A DNA stretch of 64,000 nt from Pyropia yezoensis (taxonomy: Eukaryota > Rhodophyta > Bangiophyceae > Bangiales > Bangiaceae): contig CM020619.1 of NCBI GenBank assembly GCA_009829735.1, positions 7,988,375 through 8,052,374 of the forward strand, in the 5' to 3' direction. The notes beneath the pieces were generated by a model that made no database searches, was not told where the DNA came from, and saw only the letters and a program-made list of their open reading frames with translations. Below are positions 23,331-34,300 of this stretch, piece after piece (within the stretch, counting starts at the first letter, position 1; every line of letters begins with the position of its first letter). The translations under genes and the position numbers were made by a program.

Positions 23331-23830
23331 CCGAGGCAGGAAGCGGTAAAAAAACCGGCGAGCCGCCGGGCAGGGGTCGACCAACGCATCGATGTAGTGC
23401 GTGCGGGCGGTGACCGTATCCCGGCGCTTGTGGCCAAGCAGGGCCACGATGCGCCCGTCCGGCATCCTAATGGCGTAGGCCACCGTAGCGGCCCCGCCGC
23501 GAGTAGAGTAGGGCGCATAAAAGGAGCCAAAGTGGCCGGTGATCTTGAGGTCCGCGCAGGCGGCCGCACCGCCCCATGGTCTCCCGCGTGGGCGGGCGGA
23601 GATCGCCCAGCGGGGACAAGATGGGCTGAGTAGGCGGCGCGCGTGCCGCCACCAGCCACGTCAGCCGGTCGCGCAGCAGCGCGAGCGGCAAATCGGGGCC
23701 GTCCGTGGCGGGCGGTACGGTGTACGTCAGCCGCTTGGCGCCCGCCCACCGGTCGGCCCCCTTGTGCCAGCGCACCTGGAAGTTAATGCCGCCGTCCGAG
23801 CCGATCGTCGGCGACCGGAACCACTGCCAT
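23331..23830 (-). pseudogene. Tyrosine-recombinase (phage-integrase-fold) fossil
   Basis: On the minus strand the C-terminal part reads PYSTRGGAATVAYA, then RIVALLGHKRRDTVTA and RTYYID. These match the catalytic blocks of tyrosine recombinases: the Arg of box II (STRGGAAT), the His/Trp-position block (LGHK) and the nucleophile Tyr (YYI). N-terminal to this a stretch RWHKGADRWAGAKRLTYTVP resembles the middle of the domain. The fossil is broken, with about two breaks. It may derive from a Crypton, a DIRS-like element or another YR transposon; no neighbouring reverse transcriptase was seen to decide. Confidence 0.55.
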
Positions 23831-24819
23831 TCGCTGCATGTTTTTCACGCATTCCAACCTCTTTTGAAATGCAACAATCGCAGTGCATCGTCTACATTTC
23901 AGCTGCACCAAAAAGACATCCAAGTCTCATGGTACAGGGATTGTGCAGCCGCGCAAACTACGCAATGCTGCGCCAACTGCACAAAAACATGCAGTGAGTT
24001 GAATAGGCATCGCAAGGCGTATCCAGCAGCGACCGGATGGCGGCCCGCTCTCATCCGGTCCACCTGGAATTGTCGTTCGATTTTTATGCACTTTCGTTTA
24101 TTTCTATCGAAATGGTGGTTGCCAGCACGTCGCTCGCCGGCGAGTGCGAATAGTGCACCGCTGCGGGCCACCGCGAGCACCAAGATCCAAGGGACAGACA
24201 CCAGCACCGACACCGCCACATACGGTGTCCGCGTCTGAGCCAAGACAGAGTACCCGTGTCTAGCGTGCGCCAGACATGCAGTACATGCACCCCCCCACTC
24301 CACGGAAACCCCGACCGACGCGTCCGCGAAGGCGGGGTGGGTGGCGGGAGAATGACCGCCCGCCGCCAGCACCTCTGCCCCGCTGCCCACCCCAAACAAA
24401 CCGCCCATCGCGTCGGCCGCGAGCGGTTGGGTGGCGGAGCGCCGGCCCCACGCCGCAGACGGAACCAACGCGTCCGCGGCGTGGTGGTGGGTGGCGGGCG
24501 GTCGTCAACCTGCCGCCAGTTCCTCCTCCCCCCCCTTCAGCAGCACCCACGGCCACTGCAGCGGCGGGGGGGTCTGTGGTGGGGAGTCCGCGCCCGACGT
24601 CTCGTTGCCCGCCCCCCCCGCTTCCCGTTACCGAAGCCAGCGTGTCGGCGGCGAGGGGGTGCGGGAGGTCGCCTCTCCTCCTCCGACCCGACCCCACACC
24701 GGGCCCAGTCTTTGCGGCGGCGACTGGGAGGTGGGCGGCGATGGGGTGCGCTCCCACGTGCAAATCCACTTTCGCGCTACCCACAACAGACCCCGCTGGG
24801 GGAGGCGGCGGTTGGAGCA
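23831..24819. other. Low-GC then GC-rich intergenic DNA; no gene recognised
   Basis: 23840-24130 has AT-rich patches unusual for this window (for example around 23840-23900 and 24070-24110). From 24290 on it becomes GC-rich, with two similar GTCCGCG...GGTGGGTGGCGGG segments near 24325 and 24472. Open frames here are low-complexity shadows. Confidence 0.4.
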
Positions 24820-24829
24820 GCCCAGACGG

Positions 24830-25120
24830 GGGGGGGAGGGAGTTAGGGGGGAGAGGGTGCGCGCTGCCGCTGCCGCCGGCGCCGGGAGGGCTGCCGCCAG
24901 CGTCGCAGACTCCGTCGAGGCTGCCACCGAGACCGCCGACGCCGCTACCGAGACCGCCGACGCCGCCGAGGCCGCCGTCACCGCCGCCGCCACCGCAGCC
25001 GCCGGGGAGCGGGGAGGGGGAGAGGAGGGGGGCGGTGCCCCCCGCGGCGGCGGCGGCGGCGTGGAAGCGCGTCACACGTTTTGGCGCAGGAACATCGAAA
25101 AAAAAAAAAAAAAAAAAAAA
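24830..25120 (+). mobile_element. Retroposed segment: 291 bp ending in a 23-base poly(A), flanked by 10-bp direct repeats
   Basis: GCCCAGACGG occurs at 24820-24829 and again at 25121-25130, immediately after an uninterrupted A tract (25098-25120). Insert plus 3' poly(A) plus flanking duplication is the signature of target-primed retroposition. The insert body includes a stretch reading EAATETADAATETADAAEAA in one plus frame, resembling the Ala-rich host coding style. It could therefore be the 3' end of a processed pseudogene; a SINE is the alternative, although I see no clear pol III A/B boxes. The direct repeat could arise by chance in such GC-rich DNA, but coincidence with the A tract makes that unlikely. 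Confidence 0.6.
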
Positions 25121-25130
25121 GCCCAGACGG

Positions 25131-26029
25131 TTGAGAATGTCCCTCACGGAGGGGGGGAGGGGGGGAGGTGCCCGCCGCTCCGCGCCCCCCCGCCCCCACC
25201 GCCGCCCCCACCGCCGCCGCCGAGGCCGCCATCGAGGCCGCCGCCCATGCCAACGGTGCCACCCATGGGGTGGCTGGTGATGCCGCCGCTGATGCCGCCA
25301 CCCATGCCGCCTCCCATGCCACCGCCTATGCCGCCCCTTATGCCACTGTCGCCGCCGCCGGCGCTCGTATCGGCGCCCCACCCTCCCACCTCAACTGCCC
25401 CCCCCCCGCCGCCAGTGGCGCGGCCGCCACCGCCGCCGCCGCCGGCACCGCCGCCGCCGGCACCGCCGCCGCCTTTCCCTCCCCGCCCGGTGACTACACC
25501 CCCTCCTGTCATGCTTCCAGCGGCGGCAACGGCAGCGGCAGGGGCAGCAGCAGCGGCAGCGGAAGCGGCGCCGTTGTCGCCTCCATCACAACTCCGCGGC
25601 CCTCCTGCCGCGCCACTGCCACCGCGACCGCTGCCACCGCCACCGCAGCCGCCGCTAGCCGCTTGCGGCGCCTCCCGACGCGGGTCCCAGCCGCCCCCCC
25701 GTGCCGGGGGCCGCCGCCAGACGCAACCTCTCCCCACTCCCACCCCCCACGCCTGCCCGCTTACGACCTCCATCCCCCAACCATCCTATCACTGACAATC
25801 CTCCCCCGTTACGTCGCTGCTGCACGCGGCCGCCGCCACGGTGGCTGGCGACCGTAGCGGCCGCGGACCCCCTTCGTCCCCCCCCCCCGCCCCCCCCCCC
25901 CCGGGCGTTGCTGGCGACGGCAGCAGTGCAGGCTGCTGCCGCCACCACTCCCATACCGAACGTCCCTGCCGCTGCACGCGGCCGCCGCCAAGGTGGCTGG
26001 CGACCGCGGTGGCTGGAGACGGTGGCAAA
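25131..26029. other. Low-complexity Pro/Gly-coding-like DNA with a 36-bp direct repeat
   Basis: The stretch 25190-25700 reads as Pro/Ala/Met-rich on plus and Gly-rich (GGGMGGGMGGG) on minus; neither is convincing as a gene. A 36-bp near-identical repeat lies at 25819-25854 and 25971-26006 (one mismatch). The boundary with element E1 is at about 26030, where sequence resembling gypsy integrase begins abruptly. Confidence 0.4.
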
Positions 26030-27012
26030 GGTCCTCAGTTTGCATCCCTGTTCTTCCAAGGAGTCTGTGACCTGCTGGGTATCAAGAACTTGTTTACTAC
26101 GACGTACCACCCACAAACGAATGGTCAAGTGGAGCGATTCAACCGGACCCTGGCGGACATGCTTCAGCACTACGTTGAGGAGCATCAAGAAGACTGGGAC
26201 GAGCTCCTGGCCGTCATCACTCTAGCCTACAACTCTCGTGTTCACCGGACAACAGGGGTAGCGCCACTAGACTTTTTCACCCCAATGCGGCTGACCAAAG
26301 TCTCACTGGAAAGAATACCGGACGGTCTCAAGCCTGCTCTGAAGCCAGACCCCAAGGCAAACGATGAGCTCCTGGAACAACTGAAGCTCCTTCTCCCACG
26401 AGTCAAGGAGTCAATCGCGAAGACCCAGGAGCGATACAAGCGGGACTACGACAAGGGTGTCCGAGAAAAGAACAAGGAACAGGGTGATGGCGACTGGGTT
26501 TTCGTGGATAACCACAGCAAGAACCGGAGAAACTGGACTCCAAGACGGATGGGCCTTATGAAGTCCTGAGCACGGACGGCTGGACGTTCTTTCTAGACGA
26601 GGATGGCTCTCCGTACCGGGTGAGCAGCGACCACGTGACTCGAGCTCCACCGCCAAGCAAGCGGGACCTGACCCGGCGTAAGCGTGCCGCAGTACCCTGG
26701 ATATCCCGACAAGAAGGCCTAGATTACGTTTACGTCAAAATTGTAGGCCATGCCTCGATGGAGGGACGCCTGTACCTGCGGGTGCGCTGGTTCGGTTTCA
26801 ACCCAGCTGATGATACCTGGGAGCCCTCCAACCGGTTGCCCATTGCTGATGTCTGCGCCTACACACGGCGGAACGGGTTTGAAGGCACTCCGGTGGCCAG
26901 AGCTAGCAAGATTCAAGAGTCAGACTCGGAGGATGACGAGAAGGAAGGAGCTGACCAGGGTTTGCTGGACGAGGCGAGCTCGGCCGCGACGGACGCGGAA
27001 CAAGAGGGCTAA
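26030..27012 (+). pseudogene. E1 pol remnant: integrase end and chromodomain
   Basis: Recognisable blocks are TTYHPQTNGQVERFNRTL (integrase core), NSRVHRTTGVAPLDF, and a chromodomain-like YVKIVGHASMEGRLYLRVRW with DDTWEPSNRLPI near 26720-26850. The chromodomain places the element among chromoviruses. It is a fossil fragment, partly broken. Confidence 0.85.
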
Positions 27013-27158
27013 GAAAAGGGAACGGGTGTATTAAGGAAAACAAGCAATACAAGCATGAAACTACCAGAAAACCAGCACGCACCCGCTCGAGAGATCGTTC
27101 TCTCCGCCTCTTCCCTTCTCTGTGCTCCCTTGACTCCCACCTTCCTTGCCATCAAGTA

Positions 27159-28661
27159 TTACTCCCGACGCGCGCGCTGCGCTGCGGTAGCGTCCTCCAG
27201 CGCCGCGTCAGCAGCACGACGGGACACAGAGGATGACGGGATGACGTAGTAAGGCGGCCGAGACGCCTCGACGTACTCCGCCAACGGGACAGCACTAGTG
27301 GCCGCCGGACGCTCCCGCTCCTCCAAGTACAGCCGCCGACGCTCCTGGAAGACCGTGAAGGTCCCTGACGGGCGCTGGGCCAAGCCATGCCGTGTCAAGG
27401 TCGCAAGGAGCTCACTAACCACCGGACTGTCCAACATCTGGCCGCTGTCCGCACGAGCAAACACCTGGTCGACCACGTCGTTCAAGACGCTGGAACACGT
27501 GCCCAACACTAAGGAAGACCAGACGCACTCAACCTGCACCGGAAGTCGGCCCAGGCGATCCTCGATCATGCCCACGTCGTACCGGTCGCACGCCGGGCCA
27601 CCTTGAGTCAGGTACCAGTTAGGCTTCTGGAAGCGAGAAGGGCGTAGCGTCGGCGCTGGAATCTCAAACCGACCTGAGGACGCCACACCCGGACGGCTGC
27701 AGCGTTGCCGGAAACAGGAGAACCCAACTCAAGGGCGGGCATCGAGCCGCCACCAGCCGTGGAAGTCGCCCGAGGAGGAACTGCCGGAGTAGTAGGCGAC
27801 CGGACGCTGCTGCCGGGAGCAACGCCAAGAGCCGCGGCAGGCAAACGCGGTGCAAGAGGAGCCTGAAGCGCCGGTGCAGGTAGAGCCTAGCGCACACGCG
27901 CCGGCGACGGCGAAGGCGGAGCTACCGGAGCAACAGGAGCAACCGGAGGAACTTGAGCAGCTGCAGTCGCACGACCAACCGCCGCCGCCCACCCCGACTC
28001 TTGTACCGGCAGACCAGACGGCAGCAGGTCCAGAGCGGCCGGCACAGGAAGACCTCCCGGCTGCGGTCACGCCGGCAGCGGCGTCACCTGCTGCACCTTG
28101 GCTGGAGAAGTGGGGTAGACCACCTGCACCCAACCCGAGCCATCCCGACACGGACTATTCTGGTCCGCGATCGAGCTCAAGAATGTCCGGTCGTGCACCG
28201 GGAGTTGACGCCGGAAGTCAATCATCGCCTGGAAGAGTTCCTTGTACTCCATATCCGAGCTGCGCAAGAAGTCGACGGTCAGCCTCTCGACAGTCCAGAA
28301 CATCATCAGGTGCGAGAGAAGCCAGAGCTGGTTGGACACCAAGACCTCGTGAAGCCAGTGGTTGGTCGCCAAGACCGTCATCTCGGAAGTGTACATCATG
28401 TACGGGATCGATTGGATGAAGCCCTTGATCGACGCCTGGATGAGAGCGTACAGGAAGTACCAGGTGAAGGGGATGCTGGAAGGAGCAAACCCGACCGGGA
28501 TCTCGACTTCATGCTGCTGCGGGATGACCTTGGGGTAGTACGCCGCCCGGTTGGGCTTGTACAGCTTCCAGAACTCTTGGTGAGTGCAGCTCACGATGCA
28601 GTCCCGCTGGCGCCCCCGACGCTCACCTTGCTCACGCACCGGCGACAACATGGAGTATTTC
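27159..28661 (-). pseudogene. E1 antisense gene, C-terminal portion
   Basis: It runs on the strand opposite to pol, with the same order as in E2 and E4. The part nearest pol reads GGPACDRYDVGMIEDRLGRL, matching E2 (GGPTCDQYDVGMIKDQLGRL). Farther out it shares FAPSSIPFTWYF and NHWLHEVLVSNQLW. Changes from E2 are many but mostly conservative. No known domain is recognised. It continues at 38318-38925 beyond the inserted E2. Confidence 0.75.
28657..28661. repeat. Target-site duplication of E2, left copy (ATTTC)
   Basis: ATTTC just before the left LTR is repeated just after the right LTR (38313-38317). Five bases is the usual Ty3/gypsy duplication size. Confidence 0.85.
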
Positions 28662-29232
28662 TGTAGCATCCCTGGCCCCGACTTGGCCCCGACCCGAGAC
28701 TACAACCAGAGGGCACCAGGTGCTAGAACACGCCCGCCGTGTGGTGATGGTTGGCGGCCGTGGCCCGTGCCCGGCACTGGGATGCGGTGGACTACGCTAT
28801 CCACACGTGAGAGAGGGATTGCTGATGGGTTTTTGCATACTTGTGAGGGACTTGATTTGAGAGAATTTGAGTGTGAGATTAGTGAGTGGGAATAGAATTA
28901 GTAGTGATAGTGGCCCCCGACCTGACGAGGTTAGACTCGGGTCGGGGCCACTCGGGGTTATGGGGGGGCTACCTGGCCAACGTGCCGAGGCTCCCCCAGA
29001 TGCACGTTAAGAGGGACAGCGAGGCGCCCTTGGCCCGCGCCCTCAGGAAAAAGACAACTGCGCGTTTGCTTTCCTCTTCCCCGTGTGCACTACTGTGCGT
29101 ATCTGTTTGCTCTGCGAGCAGGCACGTGAGGCAACAGGCATACCATTCTCGTAGTTCCCCTTTCTGTGTTACCTGTCCCTTTCCCCCGAGGGATATTGAC
29201 ACGTGTCTGAGAGGATCGAGTTTTATACCACA
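28662..29232 (+). repeat. E2 left LTR (571 bp)
   Basis: Starts TGTAGCATCC and ends TATACCACA (TG...CA). Same length as the right LTR, and as the left LTRs of E3 and E4. Contains a strong hairpin at 28910-28951 and an AT-richer middle (28845-28905). Confidence 0.95.
28910..28951. promoter_or_regulatory. Conserved hairpin within the family A LTR
   Basis: The arm GTGGCCCCCGACC at 28910 pairs with GGTCGGGGCCAC at 28940-28951 with one bulged base, around a loop of about 17 bases. The arms are kept in all four complete family A LTRs while the loop varies. A role in RNA structure (dimerisation, 3'-end formation or strand transfer) is inference. Confidence 0.5.
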
Positions 29233-29236
29233 TATT

Positions 29237-29252
29237 TGGTGGAGCAGCAGGG
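29237..29252 (+). promoter_or_regulatory. Candidate primer-binding site of E2
   Basis: TGGTGGAGCAGCAGGG begins four bases after the LTR and starts with TGG, complementary to a tRNA CCA end. The identical 16-mer follows the unrelated family B LTR at 46050-46065, which argues for a functional site. I cannot name the tRNA. Confidence 0.6.
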
Positions 29253-29444
29253 AATGATTGGAGTGTTTGAGAAGAGACATTTGGGAGCAGCGGTTGGGTT
29301 GTTCCTGTTCTGTCTTTTTCGGTGGTTTGGGAGTTATTTGCACCCGGTCACGGGAATCCTATTCCTGGCTCTCCAACCCCTCTCTTGTGGTCTGGCGATC
29401 TTTGGACACGCAGGCAACTGGACTGTGGCTGTCAAGAGACCAAC

Positions 29445-31205
29445 ATGGCTACCCTCCCTGGCACGACGGTGCCCGAAGGGGTAGACCCCGCGTCCCTTGA
29501 CGCATCCCTGGTCACCGCGGGGGACGGTGCCCAACCCGGCGTTCTCCCTACGGGTGAAGCAGACCTGGGTGTGACATCCGGTAGCGGACTGGAGTCCACA
29601 GGCGGCCAAGCACCACCTGCTCCCGTTCCTCCGGCTGTTCCTCCTGTGGGAGCCACCCCGGGGTCAACGGCGTTTGAGTCCGCTCGCAGCAGACGTCTCC
29701 CTCCTGCCGGTTCTACTCCTCAACCTCCAGGGATAGCCCCTGGTGTGTTTACTCCTGGACCCACACGTGGCAGCTGGGTGTCTACACCTCTTCCTGTGGG
29801 CACTAGCGATGCCAGAGGCACCGTTGTGACTGGTTCTACGGGTCTCCCTGAGACCTCGACTCCTGGGACCGGCCAAGCTTTTCCTCCTCTTGCATCCTAT
29901 GGGGCGGGGAGCTCCAAGACCGGTAACAGGAGCAGCCGAAGGCGTCGGCGTCATCGCCGTCGCTCTAGCACCAGCGAGACCAGTTCCTCCAGCTCTGAGG
30001 AGGGATATGATTGGGATGCATCTCCCGGTCCCACCCGGCGCAGGCTAGTCGAGTTCGACTTCCCTGCCCACCAAGTGGGAGATGCCACCCTGAACAAGGT
30101 CACGTATTGGTGTAACTACCGGCTGGAGAACCAAGACCAAGGTTACACCCGGAAGATGGCCAAGAAGATGGCGTCCCTGAACCGGCGAATGCAGCCGAGC
30201 TTCGGGATACATCCTAAGTTTTCCGGGAAGAGACCGGCGCTTATCTTTGCCTTCCTGCGCCGGTTTGTCAAGGCATGCAATGACAACGATGTGTCCGAGG
30301 GCAAGGCTCTCTACCTCCTGGTTAACTTCATGACCGGAGAAGCGGAACAGCGGTTTGCACAGGTTCTACCAGACTCTGCCGGACACATTGTCGGACGTAC
30401 CGTCGCGAGTTATCCGGAGGCGGTCAACTGGCTCCTGTCCAACTACGCTGACGCGGACTCTCTGCGTAAAACAGTCGGCAGGCTGAACCGGGCAACCATG
30501 GAAAGACAAGAGACTCCAGAGGCGTTCGCCCGTCGTGTCCGGGAGATGAGCGATGCTTGTGGCAACGTTTACCCTGAGGACAGGCTCAAGATGATCTTCT
30601 CGGAAGGGCTTCCTGAATATCTTCAAGTGGATGCGGAGAACTACAACCAGGAACATCAAGGACATACCTTCCAGCAGTTGATGGCCTACACCCAGGGCAA
30701 GTACCGGCAAGCCAGGGCCTTCCAAGCTCCCATGGTATTAACTCCCAAGCCGTTGTCGCGAGCTCGACCCGGACCCGACAAGTATAAGGGAGGTGATAGC
30801 CCTGTACCGGTACTCGCAGTTGGCGAGGCCTCACCCATGGGTTCAGGGGACAAGTGCGGCGGCTTCGTTTCCAAGGAGCAACCATCCCTGGTCGCCCCCA
30901 AGCAAGTCAAGAACCAGCGGTTCCGGTCTTGTTGGCTGTGCCAGAAGGAGGATCACATGTCCTACCAGTGCCCGACCATTCCCAGGGACCTCCAGGAGAA
31001 ACTCAAGCGTCAAGGACTGGTGTTTGCAAAGGCGGTCAACTGGGCTGACCGGCGAGCACCCTCCAAGATGGACCAGGCACAGGTACACGCAATCCGAGTG
31101 GCAACCTTACAGAGCATCACGGAGGCTCTGGCAAGGGAAGCTCCTACGGACTTTGACCTGGAGACCGAAACCTCTAAGGACTCCTCGGACCCGGGAAACG
31201 AGTAG
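29445..31205 (+). CDS. E2 gag polyprotein
   Basis: Starts at MATLPGTTVPEG and runs 586 residues. Pro/Gly/Thr-rich N-terminus, a basic Arg/Ser tract (RRRRHRRRSS), then a helical capsid-like region (LASYPEAVNWLLSNYAD-type phrases, REMSDACGNVYPEDR). A CCHC zinc knuckle (CX2CX4HX4C: CWLC...H...C) lies at 30930-30971, near residue 496. Gag and pol are separate frames in this family. Confidence 0.85.
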   Translation: MATLPGTTVPEGVDPASLDASLVTAGDGAQPGVLPTGEADLGVTSGSGLESTGGQAPPAPVPPAVPPVGATPGSTAFESARSRRLPPAGSTPQPPGIAPGVFTPGPTRGSWVSTPLPVGTSDARGTVVTGSTGLPETSTPGTGQAFPPLASYGAGSSKTGNRSSRRRRRHRRRSSTSETSSSSSEEGYDWDASPGPTRRRLVEFDFPAHQVGDATLNKVTYWCNYRLENQDQGYTRKMAKKMASLNRRMQPSFGIHPKFSGKRPALIFAFLRRFVKACNDNDVSEGKALYLLVNFMTGEAEQRFAQVLPDSAGHIVGRTVASYPEAVNWLLSNYADADSLRKTVGRLNRATMERQETPEAFARRVREMSDACGNVYPEDRLKMIFSEGLPEYLQVDAENYNQEHQGHTFQQLMAYTQGKYRQARAFQAPMVLTPKPLSRARPGPDKYKGGDSPVPVLAVGEASPMGSGDKCGGFVSKEQPSLVAPKQVKNQRFRSCWLCQKEDHMSYQCPTIPRDLQEKLKRQGLVFAKAVNWADRRAPSKMDQAQVHAIRVATLQSITEALAREAPTDFDLETETSKDSSDPGNE

Positions 31206-31309
31206 GGCAGGCGCTCTGCCCAAGTGTCTTCCCGAACCTCCAACGGCAGGGTACTTCTAACTGTTCTCCCCTTGCGTGCCGGGAGAAAGGATGGCAGTTA
31301 CCTGCTCAA

Positions 31310-34300
31310 TTGGTAGCCGCCTGGACACCCTGTTTGTTCAAGGGGACATTGCTCGTCCTGCGTAAAGAAAACCTCAAGAATAATGCTCGTATGCGTGTGG
31401 GGGATAGCCTCCCCCAAGCTGTTACGCCGGTGGTTGACACGGGAGCCGGACCAAGCGTCATCACTGGGAACCTGTTACCTCCGGGCTGGCGTCGACATGC
31501 CTGGAGAGCGCCTACCCGGACCCATATCGTCGACGCTTCGGGTCAAACCCTACGACCGCTTGGCCGTCTTCCTGTCGCCATCTATGTCAACAATGAACCA
31601 ATGCTTTTTCCATTTCTAGTAGTCAAGACCCTATCAGTCCCCCTCATCCTAGGCTGGGACTTCCAGAAGCAGCATGTCAAGAGCATCCTACCCGGAGAAG
31701 GGAAGGTCCAGTTCAACCATGGGTTCGTGTCACCGGTATTGGAGCATCTGGACGCCAAGGCTCGTGTAGCCAAGAGCAAGAGGGAACGCATCCCACCCTC
31801 TACCTTGACTGTCTTCAAACCGGTGCTCCTACATCCTCGCTCGGAGACCAAGGTTCAAGTAACGACCCGGATTGCAGGTCAATGCCTGATATACGGACGT
31901 AAGAGATTTCTGGCGAAACACCGGTTATACTTGGCCCACGGACATCACAAGAAGGTAGAAAGGCACACCCCGTTCCCGGTGCTCATCGTCAACGTGAGCC
32001 GGAAGCCAATAACCCTCGCCAAGGGCACTTGAGTTGGTACAGCAGAGCCTTACCGGGGATCCGCCCGTGCTATGAGCAAGGAAGACCTCCTGAACCTGCA
32101 ACAAGAACTGGCATCCAACTTGACCGCCTTAGACGTACCTCCGAAACAAGAGCAGGCTGGCAGCGCTACTCCGGAACCCGAACAAGCACCACCCGGGATG
32201 CCGAAGGTCAAGCAAGAAAATGTCCCTCCCGACTTGAAGGAGGCACTGGAGAAGCTTCTCCAGGAATATCGGCACCTGTGGTCGGGAGAGCTGGGCAAGA
32301 TGGACGCCACTCTACACCGGATTCAACTCAAGCCGGAAGCTAAGCCAGTGCACATGCAACCATATCGGGCCGGACCTCATCGCCGGGATGAGATTGAGAA
32401 GCAGGTTAACAAGATGCTCAAGATGGATGTTATCGAGCCGTCTGATGGCGAGTGGGCTTTCCCGGTGGTAGTCGTCCCGAAAACCGGCGGTCACTTCCGT
32501 TTCTGCGTTGACTACCGGCGCCTTAACGAGATGACAGTCAAGGACGTATACCCGATACCCCGGATGGATGATTGCCTCGACTTTCTTGGTGATGCCACCC
32601 TCTTCTCGACGCTGGATTGTAATGCCGGTTACTGGCAGATCCCTCTGGCTGACGAGGACAAGGACAAGACCACCTTCACGTGCCACCTGGGACTATTCCG
32701 GTGCAAGCGTCTTCCTTTTGGTCTCACCAATGCTCCGGCAACCTTCCAGAGAGCCATCGACATCATCCTGTCCGGGCTAAGGTGGAGAACATGTTTGGTC
32801 TACCTGGACGACATTATCGTTTTCTCCAAGACCCCAGCGGAACACCTGGAGCACCTTCGGGAGGTCCTGGCCCTCCTGTCCAAGGCTGGAGTTACCCTCA
32901 AGGCCGAGAAGTGCCACCTGTTTGAGACTGAGGTGGAGTATCTGGGGCACGTGCTGAGTCCGGGGGAGCTCCGAGTCAATGAGAAGAACATCAAGGCCCT
33001 CCGGCATGCACGGCAACCCAAAACCCAGACGGAACTCAAGAGCTTCCTGGGTATGTGCAACGTCTATCGCCGGTTCGTACGGGACTATGCTCTGATTGCC
33101 CGGCCATTGACCAAGCTTACCAGCAAGAAGCTTCCCGCACAACTCCCGGTGTTCGACGAGAAGCAGACCGCGGCCTTCGAAGAGCTCAAGAAGCGCCTGA
33201 CCACCACTCCAGTACTGGCGTTACCCAAGCGGGAGGGCCAGTTTGTTCTGGAGACTGATGCCTGTGGCGTCCAGGTGGGGTGCTCACTACTCCAGCAGCA
33301 TCCTGATGGGCACTTCCTCCCGATAGGCTACTACAGTCGCGTCTTGACTCCAGCCGAGAAGAACTATTCCACGACGGAGCGCGAGTGCTTGCCAGTCGTC
33401 TGGGCTTGCTTCTTGTTACGCCCACATCTTGAAGGACAAGAGTTCCTCATCCGGACGGATCACGCCAGCCGAAGGTGGCTGCTATGCATGGACAGCAGTC
33501 AAGGAAGGGTCGCCCGGTGGCGCCTACGCCTTTCGGAGTTCAAGTACAAGGTGTGCACCAGAGCAGGGAGGGAGCACCACTGCGCCGACACCATGTCCCG
33601 GCTGGAGACTCCTGCAGCCGATACCGGTCCTATCCCGGAGGAAATACCTTGCTTCATCCTCCCGAATGTCGGACGTGGCTGGCATGCTCCCCTGTATGAG
33701 ACACCTGAAGCTGATCAACCGGTGACTATTCACCGGATGCTGGAGGCACAACTGACGGATCCTCAATGCTTGGAGCTTCGCCACCGAATGGACCTGAACC
33801 GGAACAGTCGTTTCTCCGAGTCTACGGACGGACTCCTGGTACAGGTGTCACCCTTCGATGGGGCCACTCAAGTCTACATACCCCGGAGTCTACGGGCTGA
33901 CATCCTCCGCCTGGAGCACTCGTCTCCCCAGGCCGGACACCCTGGCATCAACCGGATGTATGCGTCAATGCGACGACATTATTACTGGGAAACCATGGCC
34001 AGTGACGTCCATAAGCACCTGGAGGCTTGTGTCTCTTGTGCAAGGAACCGGTTGTCCCAGAGGAGGAAGACTTCTAAGCTACGCCTATTTCCTGCGGGGG
34101 AGCCCTTAGCAAGTTTAAGTATGGACATCCTGGGGCCCCTACCTGAGACATCCAGTGGCAACATATACCTGCTCATCATTTGTGACCGGTTCTCCAAGTT
34201 CACTCGAGCAATTCCGCTGAGGACCATCACGGCTCTGGATGTCACGTCAGCCTTCTGCGAGTACTGGATAGCTGCCTACGGCCCTCCAGACTCCGTCTTA

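Larger units (their letters stand above)
26030..28661 (+). mobile_element. E1, family A Ty3/gypsy chromovirus: 3' part (pol end, chromodomain, antisense gene), split by E2
   Basis: The sequence is collinear with the 3' half of E2 from the integrase catalytic region onward. It contains integrase C-terminal sequence, a chromodomain and most of the antisense gene. It starts without an LTR. E2 is inserted at 28661 and E1 resumes at 38318, so E1 is older than E2. It is broken, with a few breaks besides its missing 5' part. Confidence 0.9.

Noticed and set aside
25144-25773. Gly-rich minus frame (GGGMGGGM repeats) as a glycine-rich structural protein
   Set aside because: Simple sequence open on both strands, no signal peptide, and no flanking gene signals.
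24431-25795. 454-codon Pro/Ala/Met-rich plus frame
   Set aside because: It runs through the poly(A) tract and target duplication of the retroposed segment and through simple-sequence DNA, so it is not a coherent gene.
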